Shown: positions 26,248-35,369, numbered from the stretch's first letter. The stretch is DNA of 64,000 nt from Halomonas halmophila (GCF_006540005.1 NZ_BJOC01000010.1:62001-126000); one strand, 5' to 3'. Notes: generated by a model from the sequence alone, not told the origin. Translations and numbers: made by a program.

Positions 26248-26655
26248 ATGCAGGATACGCGAATCGTCGTCATGGTCCGTGAGGACCTGGCCGTATGGCA
26301 GAAGCTCAATGTCACGGCTTTTCTGATGAGCGGGTTGGCGGCCGAGCACCAGGAGATCATCGGCGAGCCCTATGCAGATGCCGAAGGCAACCGGCACCAC
26401 CGCTTGGCGGGCGAGCCGGTGATGGTGCTTTCCGGCTCGGCCGCCGTGCTGAGAAACGCCAGGCGTCGCGCCAATTCGCGTGGCGTGGAGAGTGCCGTCT
26501 ATATCGACGAGATGTTTGCCACCGGCAACGACGCGGCCAACCGCAGCGTGTTCGCCGAACACGGCCCGGATGAAGAGAATGTGGCCGGCATTGCCTTTCG
26601 CACCGAGAAGAAAATCGCCGACAAGATCAGCAAGGGTGCCAGGCGGCATGCGTGA
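26248..26655 (+). CDS. DUF2000 family protein
   Basis: A 135-aa cytoplasmic protein of the DUF2000 family, which shares a fold with peptidyl-tRNA hydrolase 2. Recognisable blocks are RIVVMVREDLAVWQKLNVTAFLMSG, GEPYADAEGN and PVMVLSG. Function unknown. It starts 51 bp after the LysE-family gene with CAGGAG upstream. Co-occurrence with a LysE exporter and an AraC regulator suggests a role in handling the exporter's substrate, but that is inference. Confidence 0.85.
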   Translation: MQDTRIVVMVREDLAVWQKLNVTAFLMSGLAAEHQEIIGEPYADAEGNRHHRLAGEPVMVLSGSAAVLRNARRRANSRGVESAVYIDEMFATGNDAANRSVFAEHGPDEENVAGIAFRTEKKIADKISKGARRHA

Positions 26656-26697
26656 GGCCAGGGGCAGAACAGTGGTGAGAATCGCAGGGATGCCGGA

Positions 26698-27612
26698 TTA
26701 CGCCTTCGACGTCAATAGCCACTGGCGAAATGTCTGCATGGCAACACTCAAGTGACGATGCTGAGGTAGCAGCAGGGAAAGTTGTCCACGGCTGGGCAAG
26801 GCATGCGGCAGGGCATGCACGAGTATTCCCTGCTGGAGCTCCTCGGCCAGGAGTCGCGTCCAGCCCAGTGTCACTCCCTGGCCGGCCATGGTTGCGTTCA
26901 TCAACAGTTGGTAGCTGTTGGCGCGGAAGGTACTGGCGGGGGGCTGCCATGCCAGCTCGAGCGAGCGGTACCAGGTCTCCCAGGTCAGCCAGTCATGGAA
27001 GTGATCCTCGACGACCATCAGGGTATGTCGTTGCAGCAGGTCGCTGGCATCACGAATGCCGCCATGTCGTTCCAGGTAGATGGGGCTGCAAACGGCGCTG
27101 ACGCTTTCCTGATCGAAAATCGCTTCGGCGGTCAGGCCGGGTGGGTCGACTTCGTCTGGCACGTGGTAGTAGATGCCAAGGTCGAATTCGGCCAGATCGA
27201 GCCGGTTGGGGTCCTCGACGGTCAGAATGCGGATCTCGATATCCGGGTGTGCATGCTGAAAGTGAGGCAGCTGACGGGCCAGCCAGGTCGAAGCCACGGT
27301 CGGGCTGGCGGCCAGGGTCAACTGACGATCGTTGCCACGTCGCCGCAGGCTTGCCGTCTCGTCACTCAGTTCGCGGAGTATGCGCTGAATGACCATGGCA
27401 TAGTGCCTGCCGGCCGGTGTCAGGCTAAGTCCGTCGTGATGGCGTTCGAAAAGCGGCCGCCCGAGGTCTTCCTCGAGACGCCTGATCTGTCGGCTGACTG
27501 CACTCTGGGTCAGGTTCAGTTCGCTGCCGGCCTGGGTGAAGCTGCCATGACGGGCCGTGGCTTCGAAGGCATGCAGGCAGGACATGGGGGGAAGGTCATT
27601 GCCCTTGGGCAT
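26698..27612 (-). CDS. LysR-family transcriptional regulator (GcvA-like)
   Basis: A 304-aa LTTR. N-terminal winged helix-turn-helix: LHAFEATARHGSFTQAGSELNLTQSAVSRQIRRLEEDLGRPLFERHH. The C-terminal part is a periplasmic-binding-like effector domain. The closing FRQWLLTSKA and the LPPMSCLHAFEA start recall the GcvA/AmpR subgroup. The start was set at Met 27612 (MPKGNDLPPM), the position expected for the family; the frame extends 49 codons further without support. It lies 82 bp downstream of the CocE-like gene on the same strand, so it may be the third gene of BCCT-CocE-LysR and regulate that unit. Confidence 0.92.
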   Translation of the reverse strand: MPKGNDLPPMSCLHAFEATARHGSFTQAGSELNLTQSAVSRQIRRLEEDLGRPLFERHHDGLSLTPAGRHYAMVIQRILRELSDETASLRRRGNDRQLTLAASPTVASTWLARQLPHFQHAHPDIEIRILTVEDPNRLDLAEFDLGIYYHVPDEVDPPGLTAEAIFDQESVSAVCSPIYLERHGGIRDASDLLQRHTLMVVEDHFHDWLTWETWYRSLELAWQPPASTFRANSYQLLMNATMAGQGVTLGWTRLLAEELQQGILVHALPHALPSRGQLSLLLPQHRHLSVAMQTFRQWLLTSKA

Positions 27613-27694
27613 ACAGGAATCCGTGACCGTGAACTTACGACCACGGATCATAGCATGAAAGCCCGTGTCTCCGGGCTTTCGTCTGGCGTGGCTA

Positions 27695-29719
27695 TCAGGT
27701 TGCGGTTCTGGGGATCTCGCGCTCCCAGGTTTTCTCGCTGACCTGGATGCCATCTTCATGGGCGATCTGACTGGCCGTCAGGTAGAAAGTGCTTTCATCA
27801 CAACGCAGGTGATGACGACTGGTGACCTCGACGTTGAATTGACCATCGCCTTGCTGACGACAGGCCTTGTAAGTCCATACGATATCCGCCCGGGTGCGAG
27901 TAGCATCCGTTGGGTGGCTTGTGTAGATTTCCTTGCCCTGCTGCTCAACACGTAAGCCGTGGTCTTCGAAGCGAACATCCCCCATGTCATCTTCTATGGT
28001 AAGGGTTACTTCGCCACTGCCCACGTCCTCGCTGATGGTACGTTTTGGCTCTCCCTTGCGTAATGTCTCCAGGCGGCAGGGTGTGGCACTTTCCGGTGGT
28101 TCAAAAGGCATGGGCACGAAAGGCGCTTGGCAAAGTGGCAACTCGAGGACCGGTGACCCAGCTTTCAGCGTCAGATCGGCGCGTTTGCGGGGAGACCAGA
28201 CAAGCGGGAAGCTGGCACTGGACAGCGCTACGCGAAGCCGATGCCCCTCGGGCAGCCGATAGCCGATCAAGTCCATGGCGACACGTATGTCCATCGGCTC
28301 GCCGGGTATGGGCGCAGCCACATGGCCCTGGTCATTGCGCAGGTTTAGATTGAGTGTGCCGTAGGTGATCAGGGTGCTTTCACCACTGGGGGAGACATCG
28401 CATAGACGTACGTGCAACTGACCGCAGGCTTCGGCGCTGGAGAGCGTCAGTGCAACGGTCGGTTGACCGAGAATGTCGAGGCCTTTGTCATAGACTTCGG
28501 AGTCGAACGTCACGGAGAGGCCATCGTCGCGACGCTGGTCGGGCGGAAAGTCGGCCCCGAACCACAGCGGGATGTACTCACCCTGGAGTGAACCCATGGT
28601 CAGAGGTGACGCGATGAGTCGGTCTTCGCTGAGCGCAATAGTGCCTGTCAGGCCATGATCTCCCAGCAGCAACCGGGTCGTCTCGACCTGATCGGAAGGC
28701 GCCGGCCAGTCACTGGTGTGAACCCATTGACCCGGACGTTCGAGATACTTGGTCGCCGGTGGCAGGCCATCCTGGAGGTAAAAGGTACAGGCCGGTTCAT
28801 CCATGATGCCGGTCTCGATGTCCTTGAGCCAGTAGTCCCACCAGCGCAGGGCCTCCTGTAGAAAACCGATGGCCGGGTCGGGAATGGCGAAGTGGGGATA
28901 CTTGTGCATCCAGGGGCCCAGCAGCGCCTTCCTGGGGCAGGAGAGGTGCTCCATCATTCGTGGGATGGTGTTGGTGTAGGAATCCCCCCAGCCGCTGATC
29001 ATGTAGACCGCTGCTTCGATATCCGCGTAATTCTCGTTGATGGAGCCATGCTTCCAGTAGTCATCACGATACTGGTGGCTGATCCAGTTATCGGCCAGCA
29101 ATGGCATGTTATCGAGGCGATGCTGCCACATGTCACGCCAGCGGTCGCCGACCAGCGCAGGGTCCGGAACGGCGGCAGAGAAACTCATCATGGTGGCTGA
29201 CCAGGCGAGATTCTCCAGGAGCATGTTGCCGCCCTTGTAATGCACGTCGTCGGCAAAACGGTCGTCGGTGGAGCACAGCGTGATGATCGCCTTGAGCGGT
29301 TCCGGTTTCAGGGCGGCGACCTGCAGGCCGTTGAAGCCTCCCCAGGAGATACCCATCATGCCGAGGTTGCCGGAGCACCATGGCTGCTTGACGATCCAGT
29401 CGATCACTTCCAAGGCATCGGCCTGTTCCTGAGGGGCATACTCATCTTCCATCAGCCCCTCGGACTCGCCGTTGCCGCGCATGTCGACGCGAATGCTGGC
29501 ATAACCGTGACCCGCAAAATAAGGGTGCGTCAGCTCGTCGCGAATGGCCGTGCCGTCGCGCTTGCGGTAGGGCAGGTATTCCAGGATGGCCGGTACCGGG
29601 TGTGTCTCGGCGTCTTCCGGTAGCCAGATCCTGGCGGCCAGATAGGTGCCGTCTGCCAAAGGGATCCAGGCGTTTTCGATTTCACGCACGCGGCGGGGAA
29701 AATCTTCTTTGATATGCAT
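27695..29719 (-). CDS. CocE/NonD-family hydrolase (X-Pro dipeptidyl-peptidase S15 type)
   Basis: A 674-aa alpha/beta hydrolase. The nucleophile elbow is GISWGGF with Ser125, preceded by the RVDMRGNGESEG oxyanion region. A jelly-roll PepX_C domain follows after about residue 400 (YIPLWFGADFPPDQRRDDGLS, YRLPEGHRLRVALSSASFPLVWSPRK). No signal peptide is evident. The family cleaves esters or acyl-amino bonds. Its ATG overlaps the stop of the BCCT carrier by one base (TGATG), so carrier and hydrolase are translationally coupled. The carrier probably imports a quaternary-ammonium or betaine-type compound that this enzyme hydrolyses; the exact compound is not visible. Confidence 0.92.
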   Translation of the reverse strand: MHIKEDFPRRVREIENAWIPLADGTYLAARIWLPEDAETHPVPAILEYLPYRKRDGTAIRDELTHPYFAGHGYASIRVDMRGNGESEGLMEDEYAPQEQADALEVIDWIVKQPWCSGNLGMMGISWGGFNGLQVAALKPEPLKAIITLCSTDDRFADDVHYKGGNMLLENLAWSATMMSFSAAVPDPALVGDRWRDMWQHRLDNMPLLADNWISHQYRDDYWKHGSINENYADIEAAVYMISGWGDSYTNTIPRMMEHLSCPRKALLGPWMHKYPHFAIPDPAIGFLQEALRWWDYWLKDIETGIMDEPACTFYLQDGLPPATKYLERPGQWVHTSDWPAPSDQVETTRLLLGDHGLTGTIALSEDRLIASPLTMGSLQGEYIPLWFGADFPPDQRRDDGLSVTFDSEVYDKGLDILGQPTVALTLSSAEACGQLHVRLCDVSPSGESTLITYGTLNLNLRNDQGHVAAPIPGEPMDIRVAMDLIGYRLPEGHRLRVALSSASFPLVWSPRKRADLTLKAGSPVLELPLCQAPFVPMPFEPPESATPCRLETLRKGEPKRTISEDVGSGEVTLTIEDDMGDVRFEDHGLRVEQQGKEIYTSHPTDATRTRADIVWTYKACRQQGDGQFNVEVTSRHHLRCDESTFYLTASQIAHEDGIQVSEKTWEREIPRTAT

Positions 29720-31263
29720 CAGTCTTTCTCGGCACGTGTGGGTGTGGGAACGGCTTCAAGACGTTCCGGATGTTGTAACCAGATCCAGAGTGAACCGGTG
29801 GCCAGCAGGACGATCAGCAGTGAAGGCAGCCCCCCGAGATTGGAAAGCATCTTGATACCGTCGATGCCGACGAAGCTGACCATTACCCAGGAGACCGCAC
29901 CGACAATGACACCCCAGATGATTTTCATGGTGATGCCGGCATTGAGGTCGGAGTCTGCCGTCAGTCCGCGTGTACAGAGGTTGCCGATGGCATCGGTCTG
30001 GGAGTCAGCGGCGGTAACGTAGGAGATGTAGGCGATGAACAGCAGAACCGGAATCCAGATGCCGGACAGCGGGAGCTCGCGGAACAGTTCGTAAAGCACG
30101 TGCTCGACGCCACGGTCATTCAGAATCGCATGCAGGTCGACGCCGGTGTTGGCCTGGTAATAGAGTGCGGCGCCCGAGAAGATGATGATCCACACGCTGG
30201 CGAACAAGGCAGGGTAAAGCAGGTTGACGCGCAGAAACTCCTTCACGGTATACCCCTGAGAAATCTTGCCCAGGAAGAGTGCGGCCACGGGTGCCCAGGC
30301 AAACCATACCGCCCAGTAGAAGATCGACCACCACTGCGGCCACTTGTCATCAGCTGCAGCTCCAGTGAACAGGCTCTTGCTGAAGAAGTTATCCAGGTAG
30401 ATCCCGAACGACTCCACCCCCAGCGCAAGGCTGAAAATGGTGGGACCTATAATGAACATGAAGATGCCAAGCACCATCAGCAGTATGGCGTTGAGGGATG
30501 ACAGGCGGGCGATGCCTTTTTGAAGTCCACTGGCAGCCGAGAGCACGAAGGTGACGACGATCACCGCGATAATCACACCCAGGCGCAAGGGGGTGGTTTC
30601 ACCTCCCAAGTACTGGCCTGCACCTCCGGCAAGCGTCAATGCGCCGGTACCCAGTGATGAGGCCATGCCAGCAACCAGTGCATAGAGCGAGACGGCATCG
30701 ATCAGTCCGGCGAAGCGTTTTACACCTGGGCCGAAGAGAGGTTCGAGCATGCTCGAGATCGAGAAGCGCAAGCGTAGATTGTAGAAAGCGAGCGCGAATA
30801 TCAGTGCGGGTACGGCATAGATGGCGTAGGGCGTGAATGACCAGTGCAGGAACATGGTCGACATGGCGAAGGTCATCGCGTCACTGGAGCCGGCTTCCAG
30901 CCCGCTCGAGGATGGTGGTCCCATGAAGTGGTAGAGCGGCTCGGCGGTCGTCCAGAACAGCACACCCACCGCGAGCGTCGTGCACAGGGTGATCGAGAAC
31001 CAGCGCAGGCGCGACAGCAAGGGTTTGGCATGGGCGCCACCGATACGGATTCGCCCCAGAGGCGAAAAGTAAACGATCACCGCCATGACCAGCAGGTAAC
31101 AGCTGCCCAGGGAGAACAGCCAGGAAAAGTTGGCCAGTACGGCATCATTCAGCGCACTGGTGCTTGCCAAGAAGGCATCCAGGTCAACGTAACTGGCGAC
31201 AACTGCCACCATCAGCACGATGAAGGTCGGCCAGAATACCAGCGGCCTCAGCGAGGTCTGCAT
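29719..31263 (-). CDS. BCCT-family betaine/carnitine/choline transporter
   Basis: A 514-aa inner-membrane carrier with 12 predicted helices. The BCCT region WPQWWSIFYWAVWFAWAPVAALFLGKIS carries the tryptophan-rich substrate box. GMASSLGTGALTLAGG corresponds to the glycine-rich helix 3 segment. The family imports quaternary ammonium compounds, driven by Na+ or H+. The C-terminal tail is short, without the long osmosensing domain of BetP. It is therefore more likely a nutrient carrier than an osmosensor. It is translationally coupled to the CocE-type hydrolase. Confidence 0.94.
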   Translation of the reverse strand: MQTSLRPLVFWPTFIVLMVAVVASYVDLDAFLASTSALNDAVLANFSWLFSLGSCYLLVMAVIVYFSPLGRIRIGGAHAKPLLSRLRWFSITLCTTLAVGVLFWTTAEPLYHFMGPPSSSGLEAGSSDAMTFAMSTMFLHWSFTPYAIYAVPALIFALAFYNLRLRFSISSMLEPLFGPGVKRFAGLIDAVSLYALVAGMASSLGTGALTLAGGAGQYLGGETTPLRLGVIIAVIVVTFVLSAASGLQKGIARLSSLNAILLMVLGIFMFIIGPTIFSLALGVESFGIYLDNFFSKSLFTGAAADDKWPQWWSIFYWAVWFAWAPVAALFLGKISQGYTVKEFLRVNLLYPALFASVWIIIFSGAALYYQANTGVDLHAILNDRGVEHVLYELFRELPLSGIWIPVLLFIAYISYVTAADSQTDAIGNLCTRGLTADSDLNAGITMKIIWGVIVGAVSWVMVSFVGIDGIKMLSNLGGLPSLLIVLLATGSLWIWLQHPERLEAVPTPTRAEKD

Positions 31264-31659
31264 TATATGTCTCCGTTGTTGTGGTCGGTGAGTTATGCTT
31301 TTTGTACATGGCTTACTAACCTACTGGCTTATGCATGGTGGGTGGCAAACATAATTTGAACATGAGGGTATGCACCTGAGGCATGGCCCATCCATGAGGG
31401 GAGTCAGTCCGCGTCATTCGTACCAGCGATTTGACCAATCTCGTGAAGGTGGCCTGGAAGAGAATTCGGAAACGAATCGTGGATGCTGGTGCTATGAGCG
31501 AGCCGTGCTGCCCAAGAGTCATAAGCCTCGTGAAGCGGATCTCGACACATGATGGTGTATGCTGCGAGTTACGATCGCGGGGCAGGCTGCAGGGTGCGTC
31601 CCGAGTGTCTTTCGGGGAGGGCAGCGCGGTCGGCGGGTCGGCAATGGAAGGGAATCATC
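31264..31659. other. Intergenic region before the endolysin-like gene
   Basis: About 400 bp upstream of both the BCCT operon (minus) and the endolysin-like gene (plus). Open frames here are short and lack conserved features. The promoters of both units must lie here, but I could not assign a confident -35/-10 pair or operator. Confidence 0.6.
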
Positions 31660-32220
31660 ATGCCGCGTATCGAGGCTAGAGCCGCCGGAGGGCGGAATGT
31701 CTGTGCCTTTCTGGACATGCTGGCGTATGCCGAGATCGGTGAGGCGATGCTGGCGCTGTCCGATGATGGCTATGACGTCCTGGTGGGGTCGCTACCCGGG
31801 GCGATGGAGACGTTCTCGAGCTATGCCGAGCATCCCCTGGCCGAGGCTGAGGCCATCGAGTACGCCCCCGGTCTATGGTCGACGGCGGCGGGGCGCTATC
31901 AGATTCTGGCGCGCTACTGGCAGCACTATCAGCCGCTGCTGGCGCTGCCGGATTTTCGCCCCGAGAGCCAGGACCGTTATGCGCTGCAGCAGCTGCGCGA
32001 GCAGCGTGCCCTGCCGTTGATTCAGTCCGGTCGGCTGCGTCGCGCCATTGCGGCCTGTGCGAACATCTGGGCGAGTCTTCCCGGCGCCGGCTATGGTCAG
32101 CACGAGGTGGCGTTCGAGGAGTTGATGGCGGTCTATCAGCAGGCCGGTGGCCGGCTGGCGTCGCGTGATCATCACTGGTTCGAGGCGGTGATGCGGGCGG
32201 GCGGTGCGCCGCATGAATAA
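31660..32220 (+). CDS. Lambda-type endolysin / lytic transglycosylase (GH104)
   Basis: A 186-aa protein that aligns along its length with phage lambda R. Shared blocks are AFLDMLAYAE (catalytic Glu25), GYDVLVGS, SYAEHPL, AAGRYQILARYW, LPDFRPESQDRYALQQLRE, and NIWASLPGAGYGQHE. R cleaves the MurNAc-GlcNAc bond with anhydro-product formation. It has no signal peptide, like R, and so needs a holin or other route to reach the cell wall. No phage genes are around it. Start 31660 has GGAAGGGA upstream; the frame extends further 5' without support. Confidence 0.9.
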   Translation: MPRIEARAAGGRNVCAFLDMLAYAEIGEAMLALSDDGYDVLVGSLPGAMETFSSYAEHPLAEAEAIEYAPGLWSTAAGRYQILARYWQHYQPLLALPDFRPESQDRYALQQLREQRALPLIQSGRLRRAIAACANIWASLPGAGYGQHEVAFEELMAVYQQAGGRLASRDHHWFEAVMRAGGAPHE

Positions 32221-32241
32221 AGGGACCCCGTGGGGTCCCTT
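32220..32241. terminator. Terminator hairpin between convergent genes
   Basis: AAGGGACCCC pairs perfectly with GGGGTCCCTT. On the minus strand the hairpin is followed by TATT, so it can terminate the DUF7282 gene; on the plus strand it ends the endolysin-like gene without a T-run. Confidence 0.75.
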
Positions 32242-32288
32242 CGCTGTGCGACGTAGAAGCCAGTCAAGGATGTAGAGTGCGAGCGGGA

Positions 32289-32720
32289 TTACTCGGCGGT
32301 GATGGTCTGGGTGACCAGTTCGCCGTCCATCTTGATCGGGCCGTCCTCGGAGGCGCCCAGGGTGTATTCGAAGGTGCCGGTCTTCATGCCGCCGTCTTCG
32401 CCGTGCACCATCAGCATCAGGTGGTCGCCGGCGCTGACCTCTTCGGTGAGCAGGGCCGTGACGTGCATGTTCTTGCCTTTCTGGAGCGGGGCATGGCCGA
32501 CCACCGGGCCAGGCTTCATGCTTTCGTCGGTGCGGTGCACCACCAGCCAACCGTTGGTGTTGGTCATGACCTTCTCGGCCGTCACGGCGCCGCCGGAAAC
32601 GGACTGGTCATCGGCCCAGACCTGCGGGTGATGGTCGCCGTTCATCTCGGCGTGAGCCATGGAAGCACCCAGCATCAGTGAAGCGGAAACGAATGCACTT
32701 GCCATCAGCTTGTTCATCAT
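32289..32720 (-). CDS. Secreted DUF7282-like protein
   Basis: A 143-aa exported protein. The signal peptide ends SMAHA (about residue 24). The mature domain has the DUF7282 pattern: a DDQSVSGGAVTAEKVM strand pair, GWLVVHRTDES, and later EVSAGDHLMLMVHGEDGG with a closing FEYTLGASEDGPI. The family occurs in haloarchaea and bacteria and is thought to be an immunoglobulin-like extracellular domain; no enzymatic role is known. It may belong to the regulon of the adjacent ECF sigma/anti-sigma pair on the same strand. Confidence 0.8.
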   Translation of the reverse strand: MMNKLMASAFVSASLMLGASMAHAEMNGDHHPQVWADDQSVSGGAVTAEKVMTNTNGWLVVHRTDESMKPGPVVGHAPLQKGKNMHVTALLTEEVSAGDHLMLMVHGEDGGMKTGTFEYTLGASEDGPIKMDGELVTQTITAE

Positions 32721-32818
32721 TCTCTTCTCCTTGGTATCCGAGCGTTCCCCATCGAATCCGATGGGGTCACAAGGAGTTACGAGAAGAAGGTGCCGCGGGT
32801 TTCAGCGGATATCAGGAA

Positions 32819-33568
32819 TCAGAGGTTACGCGTGGCCGGGTAGAGGTAGCCATGGATGGCCGGGCCGGTAGGCTGGCCGGTCGGTGAGCCGCCCGGTGGC
32901 TCGACGCTGATGCCGAAGGTGGCGCGCTTGAGCAGCTCGGGGCTGTATTCGCTGAGGGCGTTGGCGGCCAGGCTCAGGTCGTCGTTGAGTACCCCCACGG
33001 AGCGTGGCTTGGGACCCAGGGAATCTTCCTTGATCCACATCTGATAGCTCTTGTCGGGCAGTGGCTCGGCCGCGACGGCCTGCACGTGCAGATCGCGACT
33101 GGGCAGCTCCACCGAGACCATGAAGGCCGGTTGCTGGTCGTTCTGCTGGAAGACCGCGACGAAGGGCTTGGGGGGCTGCTGCGTCTGTAGTGGTGCCAGC
33201 AACAGTACGGCGAGCACCAGGGCGGCAGCGGTGGCCAGGCAGGTGCCCCATTGCCAGAAGCGTAGGCGGCGCTGCAGTTGATAGACGTTGTCGCGCGGCG
33301 GTACGTGTTCGTCAGACCCGGCGGCCGCGGCTCGCTCGGCCTCCAGGTCATCGATACGCTGCTCGATGCGCTTGAGCAGGTCGGGCCCGGGGGCGACCTC
33401 CTGGATTTCGTCGCCCAAGGGGGCAAGACGGGCTTCCCAGGCCTCGATCAGATCATTGAGCGTGGCGTCGTCCTGGCGGCGCTGCGCGACCCGAGTGCGC
33501 TCTTCGGCGTCCAGGGTGCCGAGCACATACTCCGCGGCCAGCATGTCGAGATCGTCGCGGTCGGTCAT
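32819..33568 (-). CDS. Anti-sigma factor, RskA-like
   Basis: A 249-aa membrane protein. The N-terminal cytoplasmic anti-sigma domain starts DLDMLAAEYVLGTLDAEERTRV. One transmembrane helix follows near residues 106-127 (ATAAALVLAVLLLAPL). The periplasmic RskA domain comes last, with SVELPSRDLHVQAV, PDKSYQMWIKED and FGISVEPPGGSPTGQPTGP. It should hold the sigma factor encoded just upstream until a periplasmic signal triggers release. Its ATG overlaps the sigma stop by 4 bp; the frame's earlier Met (33580) lies inside the sigma gene. Confidence 0.92.
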   Translation of the reverse strand: MTDRDDLDMLAAEYVLGTLDAEERTRVAQRRQDDATLNDLIEAWEARLAPLGDEIQEVAPGPDLLKRIEQRIDDLEAERAAAAGSDEHVPPRDNVYQLQRRLRFWQWGTCLATAAALVLAVLLLAPLQTQQPPKPFVAVFQQNDQQPAFMVSVELPSRDLHVQAVAAEPLPDKSYQMWIKEDSLGPKPRSVGVLNDDLSLAANALSEYSPELLKRATFGISVEPPGGSPTGQPTGPAIHGYLYPATRNL

Positions 33569-34182
33569 GATGCCAGACACCCCTTGAGTTGCTTGAGGGC
33601 ACGGTGCAGCCAGGTCTTGACGGTATTGACCGGCTGCTCGAAACGTTCCGCCAGGTCGGCGCGTGACCAGCCTTCCAGATAGGCCAGCCGGACCATGTCC
33701 TGGCGGCGACCCTCGAGTTCCTCCAGGCAGGCGTAGAGGCGTTGCGCATCCTCTTCACCCTCCAGGCGCTCGCGGGCGCTGGGCGTATCCGAGGCGGTTT
33801 GATCCAGGATGTCGGCCGGCTCGTGGCGGGCCGTAGGGCGTCGGCGCAACTCGTCGATGGCGCGGTTGCGGGCGATGGTCACCATCCAGGTGATGGGCGA
33901 AGCCTTGAGCGCATCGTACTGCTCGGCCTTTTGCCAGATAGTGACGTAGACCTCCTGAACGACATCGTCGGTCCGCTGCTCGTGCTTCAGGATACGCAGC
34001 ACGGCCCCATAGAGTTTCGCCGCGGTGGCCTCGTAGAGTCGGGCGAAGGCCTGGCGATCCTGGTCGGCGACGCCCTGCAGCAGCTCCTCGAGTTGTTCCC
34101 GGGTGATGGCACCTGGCATGGCGTCGGGGCCGGTCGAGGTGCCGGCGGCGGGGTCCGAGGCCGGGTCCGAAGCATGGTGCAT
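33565..34182 (-). CDS. ECF RNA polymerase sigma factor, SigK/RpoE-like
   Basis: A 205-aa sigma-70 family ECF factor. Region 2 is FARLYEATAAKLYGAVLRIL, then DDVVQEVYVTIWQKAEQYD and ITWMVTIARNRAIDELRRR. Region 4 is EELEGRRQDMVRLAYLEGWSRADLAERFEQPVNTVKTWLHRAL. It pairs with the RskA-like anti-sigma factor, as SigK does. The start is uncertain: Met at 34182 (GAGAA upstream) was chosen, but Met at 34116 (MPGAITREQ) is possible. Likely regulon members are the pair itself and perhaps the neighbouring DUF7282 gene. Confidence 0.92.
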   Translation of the reverse strand: MHHASDPASDPAAGTSTGPDAMPGAITREQLEELLQGVADQDRQAFARLYEATAAKLYGAVLRILKHEQRTDDVVQEVYVTIWQKAEQYDALKASPITWMVTIARNRAIDELRRRPTARHEPADILDQTASDTPSARERLEGEEDAQRLYACLEELEGRRQDMVRLAYLEGWSRADLAERFEQPVNTVKTWLHRALKQLKGCLAS

Positions 34183-34294
34183 GCCGCATTCTCGCTTGTG
34201 GTGGAGGCGTCGAGGCACGCGGCGAAGCGTGCCAGTCTGATCGGCAGATTGACGCGACTCGTGCGTGGCGGTCAAGTCGACCGGGCCGGGATCT

Positions 34295-34645
34295 TCAGCC
34301 CTGAAGCATGTCCATCAGCAGGATGACGCTGCCATAGGTGCCGACTCCGGCGATGATCGGCCAGCCCAGCGAGCGCAGGCGGTACCAGACGATCAGGGTA
34401 GCGATGACGCCCAGCAGGGTGGCGAGCCAGGCCGTGGTATCGGGCTGGCGGGGCACCAGCGAGACACCGAAGAGGGCGGCGATCATCATCGGGCCGAGGA
34501 TGCTCAACCATTGCGGCATGGCCTCCACGCTGTCGTTGCCGTCCAGGCGCTTGAGGCGGCGCCGCATCCACAGCAGCGGCAGCAGGCGGATCAGGTAGGT
34601 GCCGATGGCGCAGGCCAGTACGGCCAGCCACAGGGTATCACTCAT
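34295..34645 (-). CDS. azlD: AzlD-family branched-chain amino acid export subunit
   Basis: A 116-aa membrane protein with four hydrophobic segments (WLAVLACAIGTYLIRLLPLLW; LSILGPMMIAALFGVSLV; LATLLGVIATLIVWY; AGVGTYGSVILLMDM). This is the size and pattern of AzlD/YgaH, the small partner of AzlC/YgaZ in export of branched-chain amino acids. Its start overlaps the end of azlC by 8 bp. Probably the last gene of an XRE-azlC-azlD unit. Confidence 0.88.
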   Translation of the reverse strand: MSDTLWLAVLACAIGTYLIRLLPLLWMRRRLKRLDGNDSVEAMPQWLSILGPMMIAALFGVSLVPRQPDTTAWLATLLGVIATLIVWYRLRSLGWPIIAGVGTYGSVILLMDMLQG

Positions 34646-35369
34646 GTGAGCCTCCGCCTGGTTGTTGATTCAACTTCACCAGATAAAAGCACAGAGCCCC
34701 ACAGGCGGCGGCCAGGGGGATGCCGAGATTGGTCAGTCCGTTCAGGGTGCAGGCCATGGCAATGGCGATGGTCAGCAGTAGCGCCAGCGTCCAGCGCGGT
34801 GAGGTGAAACGCGGCATCACCAGCACCAGAAACAGCGCCGGCAGGGCGAAGGGCATGATCTCGCCTAGCAGCGGCCATTGTGCCATCAGCCAGTCGCCCG
34901 CCACGGCTCCCAGCGCGGTACCCGCCACCCAGGCCGCCCAGGCCAACAACGCAGCGCCGGTATACCAGCCCAGACGCTGGGATGCCTCGAGTTGCGGCAT
35001 ACGGGTATGGGCCAGGGCAAAGACCTGATCGGTCAGGCCGTGCATCAGCAGGGGCCACCAGCGGCTGGTGGTCAGCCAGGGCGCCAGGTTGGGACCATAG
35101 ACCATGTGGCGCACATTGATCAGCAGGGTCATGGCGATCAACAACCACAAGGGCGCGCCGGCCGCGGCCATGCCGATGAACAGGAACTGGGAGGCACCGG
35201 CATAGATCAGCAGCGAGATCAGGGTGGCTTCCCAGGTGGTAAAACCGGCCTGGATGGAGACCAGCCCGAAGGAAATGGCCACCGGTATATAGCCGCCCAA
35301 CAGGGGAATGGCCTCTCGCATGCCGATCAGCCAGGAGCGGGCGTGCAATGGCAGTGTGCGAGTGGTCAT
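34638..35369 (-). CDS. azlC: AzlC-family amino acid exporter
   Basis: A 243-aa inner-membrane protein with seven to eight helices. The family motifs are GGYIPVAISFGLVSIQAGFTTWEATLISLLIYAGASQF and NVRHMVYGPNLAPWL. With AzlD it would export valine-type or other hydrophobic amino acids. The start overlaps the stop of the upstream regulator by 4 bp (ATGA), so all three genes are coupled and the regulator is its obvious controller. Confidence 0.9.
   Translation of the reverse strand: MTTRTLPLHARSWLIGMREAIPLLGGYIPVAISFGLVSIQAGFTTWEATLISLLIYAGASQFLFIGMAAAGAPLWLLIAMTLLINVRHMVYGPNLAPWLTTSRWWPLLMHGLTDQVFALAHTRMPQLEASQRLGWYTGAALLAWAAWVAGTALGAVAGDWLMAQWPLLGEIMPFALPALFLVLVMPRFTSPRWTLALLLTIAIAMACTLNGLTNLGIPLAAACGALCFYLVKLNQQPGGGSHE

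Noticed and set aside
31660..32220. Prophage region around the endolysin-like gene
   Set aside because: No other phage gene was found on either side within the window.
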